Under the pieces are notes generated by a model. The model was not told where the DNA came from, did not search any database, and saw only the letters and a program-made list of their open reading frames with translations. The position numbers and the translations under genes are program-made. A DNA stretch of 61,276 bases, from the NCBI RefSeq assembly GCF_900143565.1, contig NZ_FREX01000017.1, positions 89 to 61,364 on the forward strand, given 5' to 3'. Below, piece by piece: positions 1 through 11,000 of this stretch (position 1 is its first letter; each line of letters opens with the position of its first letter). Source of the stretch: Pseudovibrio sp. Alg231-02. GTDB lineage: Bacteria; Pseudomonadota; Alphaproteobacteria; Rhizobiales; Stappiaceae.

Positions 1-279
1 GCGCGTTAGAGAGAGGTAGAAGTCGATTGTATCGCCCTGTTTTGTAACCGCGCGATAAAGATACATCCATTTTCCTTTAATCTTGATGTAAGTTTCGTCG
101 ACTTGCCAACTGCCATTCCAAGATGGCCGCCGCCAATGCCAACGAAGCCGCTTTTCCATCTCGGGTGCATAGTGCTGAACCCAGCGATAAATCGTAGTGT
201 GATCGACATCAACACCGCGCTCTTCAAGCATGTCTTCCAAATCACGGTAGCTAATCCCGTAGCGACAATACCACCGCAC
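1..279 (-). CDS. IS6-family transposase, N-terminal part (partial)
   Basis: DDE transposase fragment, about 93 residues from a GTG at 279-277 running off the window start, equal to the N-terminal part of the transposase at 39678-40397. The first catalytic Asp (VDETYI motif) is inside the fragment. The usual family N-terminus would start further upstream, at the GTG at 333-331. That frame is broken by a TGA (complement of 283-285) where relatives carry Trp, so the GTG at 279 is the best remaining start. The complete copy carries the same nonsense codon. Activity is uncertain because the conserved start of the protein is lost unless the TGA is read through. Confidence 0.75.
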   Translation of the reverse strand, partial: MRWYCRYGISYRDLEDMLEERGVDVDHTTIYRWVQHYAPEMEKRLRWHWRRPSWNGSWQVDETYIKIKGKWMYLYRAVTKQGDTIDFYLSLTR

Positions 280-392
280 AGCTCACAGGATGACTTCCCC
301 ACGATAATGCCACCATTTGAAATCACCGCTCACTGGAATACCTCTTGCTTTACCCAAACATCCGGCATCCGAATAGTATTTGCAACAGGGCC
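1..392 (-). mobile_element. IS6-family (IS26-like) insertion sequence, left copy, cut by window edge
   Basis: This stretch is the reverse complement of 39565-39956: position p here corresponds to 39957-p there. Two overlapping frames translate identically over about 100 residues in both copies, so the nucleotides are probably identical. The element ends at 392 with the terminal inverted repeat tatttgcaacagggcc (377-392), the mirror of the left end of the complete copy at 39565. The rest lies beyond the window start. It lies upstream of the thioesterase gene and bounds the biosynthetic region on the left. Outside the repeat, 393-507 shows no gene. Confidence 0.9.
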
Positions 393-507
393 ATAAAACA
401 CGCTCACCTGTCCAAATAAACGGAACCACCTCTGATAACCCACTCGACGTCACTTCAAAACCACGTAATAATCACCTCATTGAAATAGTTTATTGATGGA
501 CTACTAA

Positions 508-1293
508 ATGAGTTGTCGATGGTCGTCCCAGTGGTTTGATACTACAGCAGATAAGTGCAAGCTGAACTTAGTCTGTCTGCCTCAGGCGGGAGGCGATACG
601 AGCTTATATAACCGATGGAAAGCACCGCTAGGTGATCAGGTAAATGTGATGCCTGCTAAATTTCCAGGGCGAGGAACCCGGTTAAAAGAACCAGCAATCA
701 ATGCGATGGAAAGAGTTGTATCGCAGCTAGCGCTAGAGATTGAGAAGTTCGGCGGTGCGCCTTTTGCAATTTTGGGGTCAAGTATGGGGGGGTGGATTGC
801 TTACGAGTTGGCGCTCCATCTTTTCAAGCAAAGCGGGCTGAAGCCAACGGCTCTTTTTGTGCTGGCATCGGCGTCTCCTTTTGCTCCAAGAACTCTACCG
901 TTTCTTGATGGGTGTACTCGCGAGGAGATGGTTGATGAGCTCATCTCGTTTAATCCCGAGTTTGCTCAGATTGCACAACATGACGATCTTGTAGACTTGC
1001 TTTTACCTGCGATTATAGGTGACTTTGAACTCTGTGAGACTTACAGGCCGCGAGTTCCCTGGCAAATCGCGTCACCAATCTTTGCCTACGCAGGAACTAA
1101 GGATCAGATTGTGGAACCACATAAAGTGAAGGGATGGACGAAGTTGAGCTCTGAAACCGTTGCCGTTGATGAAGTCGAAGGCGGGCATTTTTTCATTGAG
1201 CATTCTCCAGCTAAAGTCCTTAATCAGATAAAAGACCATGCTGCAAACGTTGTTGGTCAGTTACACCAGCCTTCATCCATAGAGCTCGCTTAA
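508..1293 (+). CDS. Type II (external) thioesterase of NRPS/PKS cluster
   Basis: A 261-residue alpha/beta hydrolase of the GrsT/RifR type II thioesterase family. These stand-alone enzymes hydrolyse wrong or stalled acyl groups from phosphopantetheine arms of carrier domains in the cytoplasm. A full catalytic triad is visible: nucleophile Ser92 in GSSMGG, Asp199 in GTKDQ, and His227 in GGHFF. The N-terminal LVCLPQAGG segment is the usual first strand and oxyanion region. The length is normal for the family. The gene lies 6 bp before the phosphopantetheinyl transferase gene on the same strand, so the two probably form one housekeeping operon for the megasynthases that converge from the right. 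The ATG at 508 is chosen; its ribosome-binding site is weak. The role is confident, the exact substrate unknown. Confidence 0.9.
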   Translation: MSCRWSSQWFDTTADKCKLNLVCLPQAGGDTSLYNRWKAPLGDQVNVMPAKFPGRGTRLKEPAINAMERVVSQLALEIEKFGGAPFAILGSSMGGWIAYELALHLFKQSGLKPTALFVLASASPFAPRTLPFLDGCTREEMVDELISFNPEFAQIAQHDDLVDLLLPAIIGDFELCETYRPRVPWQIASPIFAYAGTKDQIVEPHKVKGWTKLSSETVAVDEVEGGHFFIEHSPAKVLNQIKDHAANVVGQLHQPSSIELA

Positions 1294-1299
1294 GATTTC

Positions 1300-2067
1300 A
1301 TGCCTGTTTCATTTTCCGTCTTTGATGCTCAGCATTGGTTTTTGGCTGTGAAAGAGCAATGGCAACGTTGCTGTGAGCCAGGCAAAGTGATGCTTGTTTT
1401 GTTGCCATTGGAGTATCCATTTCCAATGGACCAAGCGTTAACCGCTGAAGAGAAAACAAGAGGTGCCCGGTTCAGGTTCTTGCGAGACCGGCGCGCGTTT
1501 GCCTTGGGTCGCTGGGTCGTTAGAACCATTCTGGGAGTGGATCTGCCGCCAATACCCTTTCTGCTGCAAGATGGTGGTAAGCCATACCTTTCAGGATACC
1601 CGACATTCAATGTGAGTCATTCAGGCGGTTTGGTTGCAGTCGCTTTTGCACAAAATGCGCCCTTGGGTGTTGACATTGAACTCAAGCGACAAGGCAGCCA
1701 AATGACTGATTTGATGCCGCTTGTTTGTCATCCGATGGAGCGTTTACACATTGAATCAAGGAGTTCCAAGGAACGCGCAGCCATGTTTTATCGCTGTTGG
1801 ACCCGGAAAGAAGCCATCTTAAAGGCAACAGGTGAGGGGCTGCGTGATGACCTCAGCTCACTTGACGTTAAGTTAAAGCAACAGCACCCCTGGATCACTT
1901 CAGAACCTCTTCCTTTGAAACTGCTGGATATTGAGGTCGGATGGGAAGGTTACAGCTGTAGCCTCGCAGTGGACCCCGGTATCACTAGTTTAGACATCCA
2001 CTCTCCCTTCCAATTACGCCAACTCGAGTGTTTTGACCAAACCAGCAGTAGCCAATACGTGATCTAA
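1300..2067 (+). CDS. 4'-phosphopantetheinyl transferase, Sfp type
   Basis: A 255-residue Sfp/EntD-type transferase that moves the phosphopantetheine arm of coenzyme A onto the conserved Ser of carrier domains, converting apo-PCP/ACP to holo form. Visible signatures are the FNVSHSGG segment (103-110), the Mg-binding GVDIE motif (Asp125, Glu127) and the WxxKEAxxK motif (Trp167, Lys170, Glu171, Lys175). All key residues are present. It follows the type II thioesterase by 6 bp. Its last 54 bp overlap, tail to tail, the 3' end of pppD on the other strand, so both genes use the same DNA for their C-termini. No terminator is seen between the converging operons. It probably activates the eight PCP domains and one ACP of PppABCD plus the terminal PCP of PppC. 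Confidence 0.93.
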   Translation: MPVSFSVFDAQHWFLAVKEQWQRCCEPGKVMLVLLPLEYPFPMDQALTAEEKTRGARFRFLRDRRAFALGRWVVRTILGVDLPPIPFLLQDGGKPYLSGYPTFNVSHSGGLVAVAFAQNAPLGVDIELKRQGSQMTDLMPLVCHPMERLHIESRSSKERAAMFYRCWTRKEAILKATGEGLRDDLSSLDVKLKQQHPWITSEPLPLKLLDIEVGWEGYSCSLAVDPGITSLDIHSPFQLRQLECFDQTSSSQYVI

Positions 2068-5000
2068 CGTTTCTCCCATGAGTATTGAATAGTGATCTGT
2101 TTCTACAATCTGCCAGTTTTGTAAATCTGGCAGTAGTTTAACCCAGATCTCACGGGAGTTTGCTGGTGTATTTTGGGTTCCGTTCAACCCTTTGGCAGTT
2201 TCAGATGCCAAGAATACATTCGTCCGCCAGAAAGGCGTCGGACTCATTGTATGGTGTACCATCGCTTCCAGGTTGGCTTTCGTACAGCGAACAAGTGCTT
2301 CTCGATAGGCCAGTCGTTCATGACTGTCCTCAACGAGGGCCCTTTTGTCTGGCCATTTCGCCTTCAGCTCCTTTAAGAAGATGATTTCGACTTCTTGCTC
2401 ACTCATTTGCTTCAGATTTTCGCCAGAGTTTGGTGCTGGCGGATCAATGAGCGTTAAGTTGCCGGGAGCTCTTTGTTGCTTCGAGAGGCAGAGCGCCATT
2501 TCTTGAGCAACCCATGCCCCGAATGACCAGCCGACTAAATGAATCCGCTTATTTGCAAACCTTTCCGCTATGGCTTCAGCGTAAACCGCAGCTCTTTCTT
2601 TTAAACTGATTTTTGGTAGATCGGGATTTGTGAGGGCAGGATCGGCAATCACGGTGATCCCAATGTTGTCCGGGAGTTTTCCTGCCAGTTCTCGGTATGC
2701 TTCAACATCACCTCCGATTGGATGTATGAGAACAACAACTTCATCACCCTCACCAGAATGCCATTGGTGCGGGGCAACTGCATCTGCCCAAGTGCTGTTT
2801 GGAGAAGAGGGGTTTGCCTTGTGCTGTTGTTCAACCAGATTCATAATCAGGTCTAAGGAAGTGTTCTTTGGGATTTGGGAGAGTAACACCTGAATGTCAT
2901 AGTTTTCTAAGAGGCTAACGACGTCCAGAAGAGTAAGTGAATCCATACCTAAGTCATAGAGGCATTCATCAGGGGCAAGCTGATCAAGTCCAAGCTGTTG
3001 CAGAAGAAGGGTTTCTATCTGATCGCGAATGAGTTTTAGTTTGTGTGTCTTGCTCGTTCGCGCATCAGATTTGATCTCGTTCCTGACCAGTGATCGATAG
3101 AAGTATCGAGCCTTTTCAACACCACAAGTGCTAACCAGCACTTGTGGTACAGTTGTATGAAATGCTCGAGAGAATGTGCGCAAGCCTTCTTTGTTGGATA
3201 GGCCAAGCGTCAGGTGTTTTTGATGTAGTTCATCTTGTGTATTGGAGTGGGTCGCCATCCCACTTTCGCTCCAGATATCCCAGTTGATGGTGGTTCTGAT
3301 TGTGTCAGGGGTCACCGGATTGCTGTAATGCGCAAAGCTATCCATTAAGGCGTTGGAGGAGGCGTAGTCCAGTTGGCCAGCTCCCCCTAAAACAGCTGAC
3401 ATTGACGAGCAGTAGATAGCCCTCGTTGGCTTGAATACTTCAATGAAACGCTCAACAAAAATGCTTCCCTCATACTTTGCTAGCATCTTGTTGTAGACTT
3501 CTATCGGGTCACGGAAAGAAATCAGATTTCCTTCTCCAACTCCAGAGGCATGGACAACGCCTACAACAGGCATGTTTAATTTGGTGACACTCTCAAACGT
3601 CAGAGGCCACGTGGCTGGCTTTCCTATGTCAGCCTGTATCAGGTGAATTCTTGTATCAAACTGCAGAAGTTTTTCTGGAATGCACGGATTGCGGGAGATA
3701 ATTGCGATTTGAGCATGAGGATCAGCCAGCAGGCTCGTACAAACTTGAATTCCAATCGCACCGCTGCCACCCGTCACCACGAAGAGAGCTGGCGCATCCA
3801 GTTTAGTCAGTTCGGCAGTTTGGCCATTTTGAGAAAGAGGTAAGATCCTGCATTCCCAAACAAATCCATTACGCAAGGCAAGGCGTTGTGGCTTCATATC
3901 TTCGAGTGAGAGTGCAAATGCAATCTCGGACCAAATGAAACCTTGTTTTGTGCCTTCTAAATCCAGCCAGAGTGTTTGGATGCCAAACTCCTGAGGGATC
4001 ACAGAAAGTGGACCAGCGAGTAGCCCGTGTAGCGGCTGAGCGACTGTACCATTCACCGGTGCAGCCTCGTAAGAGAGCAGGCATATTCTGGATATCTCAA
4101 GCCCATATTTAGAGTGAGCCTGAAGCACATAAGTCAGGCTATCCAGACAAACCTTTTTTGCTTCCCGAAGGCTATCCAACTCATTTTGCTCGCCTTTACA
4201 GGACAATGGAAGCGCATGAAGCCAGTCCAACTCTCCAAGGTTCATAAATGACAGGTGGCTCAGAAGGTCTTCAACGGAGTCCGTAGAAAACGGATCTACC
4301 GACAACTTGTCTGAATGAGCACCAGAAATACGTCCGTCATAACAAACAGGCACAACACGATGGTAGACGGCATCAAGTGCGGCAAAGTCATCAGAGACGT
4401 TGTTCGGATCATATAGGACAACCGCTGTTTTTAATCTCTGCCCTGTTTTACAACTTCCAACGCGGCAGACTGGTTGCCAAACCATCTGGCTTAGCCATTG
4501 TTCCTCTGGCAGGCGTTTTGGAAGGTTTTCACTCGCCTTACTCTTGGCTGCTGGAAGCTCTAACACGTTGTATTGTTGAAGATTGAAGCAATAACCCGGC
4601 AAATCCCAAGGCGGCGGAGTACCTGCACTTTGTGACGCAATCTCTTTGCCTGCCAGCCAATCAGCAGCGGTTAGGCTGGCGGGATCGCAAACTCCTTTAT
4701 TCTCATCACAGTAATGCGGGACGAATGATCCCAGAGCTTCAATTGTTTCTTCGACTTCATCACAATCGATAGCAAAACGCCATGGGTGTGCTCGCCTGCT
4801 TGATTGCAAATGTGAGAGAATCTGCTGAAATGAAGTTGGGTTATGTTCAAGATAATTCTTGATCTTTTCTGCCAAAGAAAAAAGTGCAGTCTTGGTATGT
4901 GCTGATAGAACAAGGCATTTTGTAGTCGCGTATCGTTGATGCTCGTCTTCCGAGGCTTCTCCGATTACAACATGAGTGTTTGTGCCGCCAATTCCGAAAC

Positions 5001-8000
5001 TGCTGACGCCTGCATAACGTGGACGTGTATCTTCCCATTTTTTGCTGTTGGTCGGGATATAGAACCCCTTTTGATCCAAGCCAAGTTCTTGATTGGGCTG
5101 CTCAAATCCAAGGTTAGGGGGTACATAGCCGCGATAGATCGACAGTGCTGCGCGAATTAGTCCAAGGACGCCAGCACCGGCACCTAAGTGGCCGATCTGG
5201 CTTTTGACAGATGAAAGTGCGCAGGATGCTTTGGGGAGATTGCCGTATGCAGAGGAAAGGGCTTGTACTTCAATAGGATCACCCAGTTGTGTCCCTGTTC
5301 CGTGCGCTTCCACATATCCGACTTGATCACCCCTTACTCCTGCATTCGTAAGGGCTTGACGAATAACGCTTTCCTGCCCGGAAACTGAAGGTGAAGTATA
5401 ACTCATTTTGGACCGACCATCGTTATTGATGGCTGATCCTTCGATAACAGCATAGATGCGATCACCGTCCGCTCGGGCGCGATCCAATGACTTCAACACC
5501 ACCACCCCAACACCACTGGCGCCGATGGTGCCGCTGGCGTCTTTGCTGAACGGTGAGCAGTTGCCATCCCTGGAAAAGATGTGTTGGGACTGATACTTAT
5601 AGCCCTCTGACATATCGGGATCTACAAGCACGCCTCCTGCTAGCATGACATCACATTCGCCATTTCGGAGCATGCCTGCGGCTGTATGAATGCCAATCAG
5701 CGAGCTTCCACAGGCGGCTTGTAGTGTAATGGCAGGGCCTTTGAGGTCCAGCTGAAAGGCAACCTTGGTGGCTAGGAAGTCTTTCTCATGGTGTAAGGCC
5801 ATTTGGAACTTGTCGGGAAGGGTGGTTGGAGGTTTGGAGCGAAGGGCTGCGTGATAGTAGGTTGTCTCACCACAGCTTGCGATAACACCGATGTTTTGGT
5901 TGGTGTTCAGTGGAGGAATGCCAGCATTTTCAAGAGCATGCACGCAACTCATCAGGAAATGTCGCTGCTGCGGATCCATGAGCGCTGCTTCCCGTGGGCT
6001 GATACCGAAGTACTCAGGATCGAACGACATCATTTCGCTCATCTGACTTCGCGCACCAACGAAATCAGGGTTCTTTGGAGTGAAATGTTCAATTCCGCTT
6101 CGATTTTCACGAACCATTGACCAGAACTCGGCCAGGTCGTCTGCGCCCGGAACACGTAGCGCCATACCGATTATAGCAACTTTATCCGCACTTTGGGCTG
6201 TCGATGATTTGCTAGTCCAAGGTTCTGATTCCGCTTTTCCTTCAAGATGTTCTGCCAGATCTGAAGGCGTCACATAACGAAACAGATCTGCGATACTGAC
6301 TTTTTCTTCCAGTGCTTTATTGATATGCATTTGGTAGCGCATCAATTGCAGGGAAGAGCATCCGGCCTCGAAAAATGTTTGATCCGCAGTGATGGATGCA
6401 CCAGTGACATGTTCAAAAGCTGCAATGAGTTCATTTGTGCGTTGAATTGCGTTATTTGCGTTTATTTTGCGTTTTTTACGTTCAATCTTGCGCCATTTGC
6501 AGCTGGCCAATGCTCTTTGATTTATCTTTCCACTTGGAGCGCGGGGCCACTCGTCGACCTGTCTGAATTCGTCAACCCGGATGTAGTCAGGAAGCTGCGT
6601 TGAAAGATAGTGATCAAGCTCATCTGCGTTGATGGTGTCTTCTCGCAGGCTGACATAGGCATGGAGTTTTTTATGCTGGTCATCAAAGTCAACAGACGCC
6701 TGTTCGATGGCACCGTGATTTATCAAAGAGGCTTCCAACTGGCCGAGTTCAACGCGGTGACCTGAGATCTTCACCTGCTGGTCGTGACGCCCCTCATAGT
6801 TTATCTGTCCAAATTCATCCAGAAAGCCCATGTCACCGGTTTTGTAATAGAGTTTTGAACCGCCAGTGCCATGATCTGACTGGAGTATGACAAAGCGTTC
6901 AGCGTTCAGCTCTGCATTGTCCAAATAACAACGGTGAACCAGATCGCCGCCTATGAGGAGTTGGCCGCGTTCACCGGATGGAACCGGATGGAAGCTGTCA
7001 TCTACGATGAGAATATCGGTGTTGTGAACAGGAGTGCCAATCGGTGGGCGGGTCGGCCAGTTTGCTGCTGGTCCGTGCATAGAGTGGGCGCAAACCACAT
7101 GCGTTTCTGTTGGGCCATAGTGATTGTGCAAGGAGGCTTGGCGTAACTGCGTGAAAAACGCACGGAGGGCTTTGGTGCAATACAACTGCTCGCCGGCCGT
7201 GATCACATTCTTCAAAGCACCGGGGAAGATGTTGAATGTTTGAGCAGCTTCGCAAAACAATTCCAGCGCCACAAAAGGCATAAAGATGCGTTGCAGATTA
7301 TTGTCATGCATGTAGTTCAATAAGCACTGCATGTCCTGTCGCCAAAGAGGATCAATGACATGGAAGCACCCGCCCGAACAGAGCGTTGAAAAGATCTCCT
7401 GAAACGAAACATCGAAGGCTAATTTGGAGAACTGCATGGTGTGTTCTCCGGCGGGCAACCCTCCCTGTTGCTGTTGCCAGTGCAACAAATTGCAAAGTGT
7501 CTGGTTGTAGACATCAACCCCTTTGGGTTGACCAGTGGAGCCGGAGGTAAACAGGGTATACAAGGGCCTTTCGCGACCTGAAAATTTCAGAGGATGCTGA
7601 TGATCGCGTGAATTTCTGAGTTCTTGCAAATCTACTGGGAGCGCGCGTAAGTCTTGGCGATCAAGTGCAGAAGGTAAGGATGCTTGCACTGCATGGAGGA
7701 TCCCGACTGGTTGGGCTTGTGAAATCACACCCTCCAACAGCTTTTGAGGATAGCTCAGGTCCAGCGGAACAGCTGTTACGCCGAGTTTTGTCACTGCCAG
7801 AAGCGAGACTATGTAGTCTGGGGAAGCATCCATATAGAGTGCGACGCGCGTAGGTCCTACAGGTTCTGTTGACCCAAAAATAGTGGACTGCATGTTAGCA
7901 GCCAAAGCATCGGATAACTCGTCCAACTCATGATAGGTGAGAGTGTTGCCGCGCCATGCGAGGGCAGGTGCATGTGGTGATAGTGAGACTTGTTTCTGAA

Positions 8001-11000
8001 ACCAGCTTGCGACCGTTGTGTATGGCAGTGACTGGCTTGTACCAGTTACATGCGAAATGCGTTGTTGTGTGTTGAGTTGGAAGACGTTCGCTGCAACCTC
8101 TTCAGTTTCCATATGATCCAAACCAGCGAACATGGTTTGCTCCAGCAGGGTGATAGCATCATTGTCGAAATAACTGAGATCATACTCCCAGTAGAACTGG
8201 TAGGTTTCAGCTTCATCAAGAACAGACAGGTAGAGCGGGCATTTGGGGGCGACATCTTCAGGGTAAGATAGCTGCGCGCATTCTCCATTGAGCTTTAGCA
8301 TTTCGTAACGGGTGTTTTCGGTCGCAAACATAAACTCAAACGGAATGCCCGAAATACGCTTCCTTTTCTGGAGATGATCAACCACATGTTCGAAGGCAAC
8401 ATCCTGACAGGCAAGGACTTGTTTTGAAGCCTGAGTGAGGGTGCTTGTATTTTGTTGAATGGAGGCAGTTGGGTCGATTTTAACCGGCACCAACGCTGTG
8501 TTGGCGAACATTCCAACTGTTGCTTCAAACTCTGTTGTTAGCCGGTTCGCTACAGGGCTTGCAACTGTGAAACTCGTTCTCCCCGTGTGCACATAAAGTG
8601 CATGGGCAAACAGCGCGTGAAAGACCTGATGGGGTGTTAGTGAAAGACGCTTTGCAATGGTTAGCAAATTTGCTCTGGTGGCTGCGTCAAGACGTGTCAA
8701 ACGTGTTCGCCCCGCTGAAACACCTTGCATCCCTTGACCGTGTTTCAGCACGGGCTTCCAGCATTCCTCCATCTCCGGCGCGTCGTATAGCTTGAAGAGA
8801 GCATCCTTTTGCTTGTTGTAATGTTTAGTTTCCCATAGGTGCGACTGCCATTTTGCAAAATCTAATGGTGTCAGCCCAATTGGCTTTTGGTCCTGTCCTG
8901 TCTCGTCTGTTTCTGCCTGAAATGAACGGGAAAGATCTTCAAACAAGATGTTGAGTGACCAGCCGTCCAGAATGATATGGTGTGCATGAAACAGAAGGAC
9001 GCTGCTGCCATTTGGTTGGTGGACCAGATGAAGTTGAAACAGGCTTGGGTGCTCAAGAACAAATGGTTGAGTGAGGAGTTTGGTTTGGAGTTGCGAAATT
9101 GCTTCTTCTTCCAAGGTTCCGTGGAAGTGAAACGCCTCTGGATTGCTTTCAGCTACCCGCTGTTGCACCCCATCATCAGTGAAATGGAAGCAGGTGCGCA
9201 GTGCCGGGTGTTTTTTGACCAGCTCATATGTTGCGTGACCCAAACTTTCGGAATTCAGATGACCTGAAAACCGAAAGATGAACGGTGTATTGTAAGATAT
9301 GTCAGCAGGGATCCGTTGCTGCTGTAGCCATAACCGCATTTGCTCCGAGGTTGCCTGCTCTTTTGCCAAACCTGATGGAGCAAGTGCAGGCGGTAAACTG
9401 CTGGCTTGCTCATTGTGCTTGCCAACAATCTCAGAGAGTTCAGCAAATGTCAGGTTTAGAAGCTGTGACGGCGCAACGCGGCAGCCAAATACTGAGTTGA
9501 GTTGGTTAGATAAGCTGATTGCTTTGAGTGAATCGCCCCCAGCAGTAAGCAGCGTCTCTTCACGGCTTAACTGCGCCACACTCAACACCATCTCTGCAGT
9601 TTGCAGAATGCTGCTCAGAACGGCACTCTCCGAGGCTTGAGAGGAGGAAGTTCGCCGGAATTGAGCAATCTCCATTTCTTGAAGGGCTTTTCGATCAATC
9701 TTCCCGTTTGCATTCAGAGGTAACGAGCTAAGGCAAAAGACCTTATGAGGACGCATGTAATCTGGCAGGGACGCAGAAAAATGGGCATCAAGCTCTTCAT
9801 AATCAAGCTGCTCTTCAATTGCTAAGTAAGCGTGCAATTCAAGCGGATTGTTTTGCTCCTGCACTGCTAAAACACAAGTCTGCTGTATCTTCGGATATTG
9901 CAGGATGCGTTGCTCGATTTCTTCAGGTTCTACGCGAAACCCGCGTACTTTGATCTGCCTGTCAACGCGGCCCACATACTCGACCAGACCTTGCTGATTG
10001 AGGCGGACCAGATCGCCAGTGCTATACCACTTTCCAGAGTTTGGAAGGTTTACAAACCTGCGCTGTGTTTCCTCTGTTCTATTCAAATAGCCATGAGCGA
10101 CGCCTGCACCGCCAAGGTAGAGTTCTGCAGTTTCTCCAATATTGGTGATCTCGCCGTTTGATGACCTTAGCTGACAGTCTGTACTTGCAATGGGACTGCC
10201 AATGGGAATGATGCCTGCATCAAAGTCCCGAGGAATTGCAAAGCACAAGGCAAAGGTCGCACACTCTGTCGGGCCATAAATATTGTATATCTGACAGGTG
10301 CTTTCAGGGTTTGCAGCATACCATTTCTCGATCGTTTTCGGGTTCAACTGCTCCCCGCCAATGAGCAGATGCCCAAGCGTTCCAAAGCAGTCAGTCCCGT
10401 GATCGACCATCGCATTGAACAGAGAAACTGTCATGAACATGGTTGAGATCGATTGCTGCTCCAGTTGCCGGGCAAAGCCTACAAAATCGGTGAGTTCGTC
10501 ACTGGAGAAAACGACACTACATCCACCAGTTAAAAGCGGCACCCAAACATCGAAGCTGAGTGCATCAAACGCAGGGTTGGAAATGTGCGCGTAGCGATCT
10601 CCAATATGCATTGGGACAAAGCGGGGTTGATGGGCAAGCCTCTCGATTGCTGAGAGAGGCACTTGAACGCCCTTGGGAGCACCCGTTGTTCCAGAGGTGT
10701 AAAACAAAAATGCCGTTTTCGCCAAAGGATAGCGCGGGAGGTCATGGCTATTCTCATGCAGGCTTTGGATGAGTAACTGATCCGCATGAAGGACCTGATG
10801 TGCTTCTCGGGGAAATAGCTTGGATTTACTCGCATCCGGAACGATGAGAAAACGTGTTTGACTATCAGATAAGATTGCTGATTGCCTGGCTGGCGGGCTG
10901 GCGGCATCTAATGGGACAACTGTTGCTCCCGCCTTCAAGATAGAAAGCATGACAACTACGAGCTCTTGTGAACGAGGCAAACAGACGGCAACCACATCGC

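Noticed and set aside
4500-5000. Possible AT domain remnant between KS and KR of PppD
   Set aside because: No GHSxG or substrate-specificity motif; the stretch fits a post-KS linker plus the KR structural subdomain.
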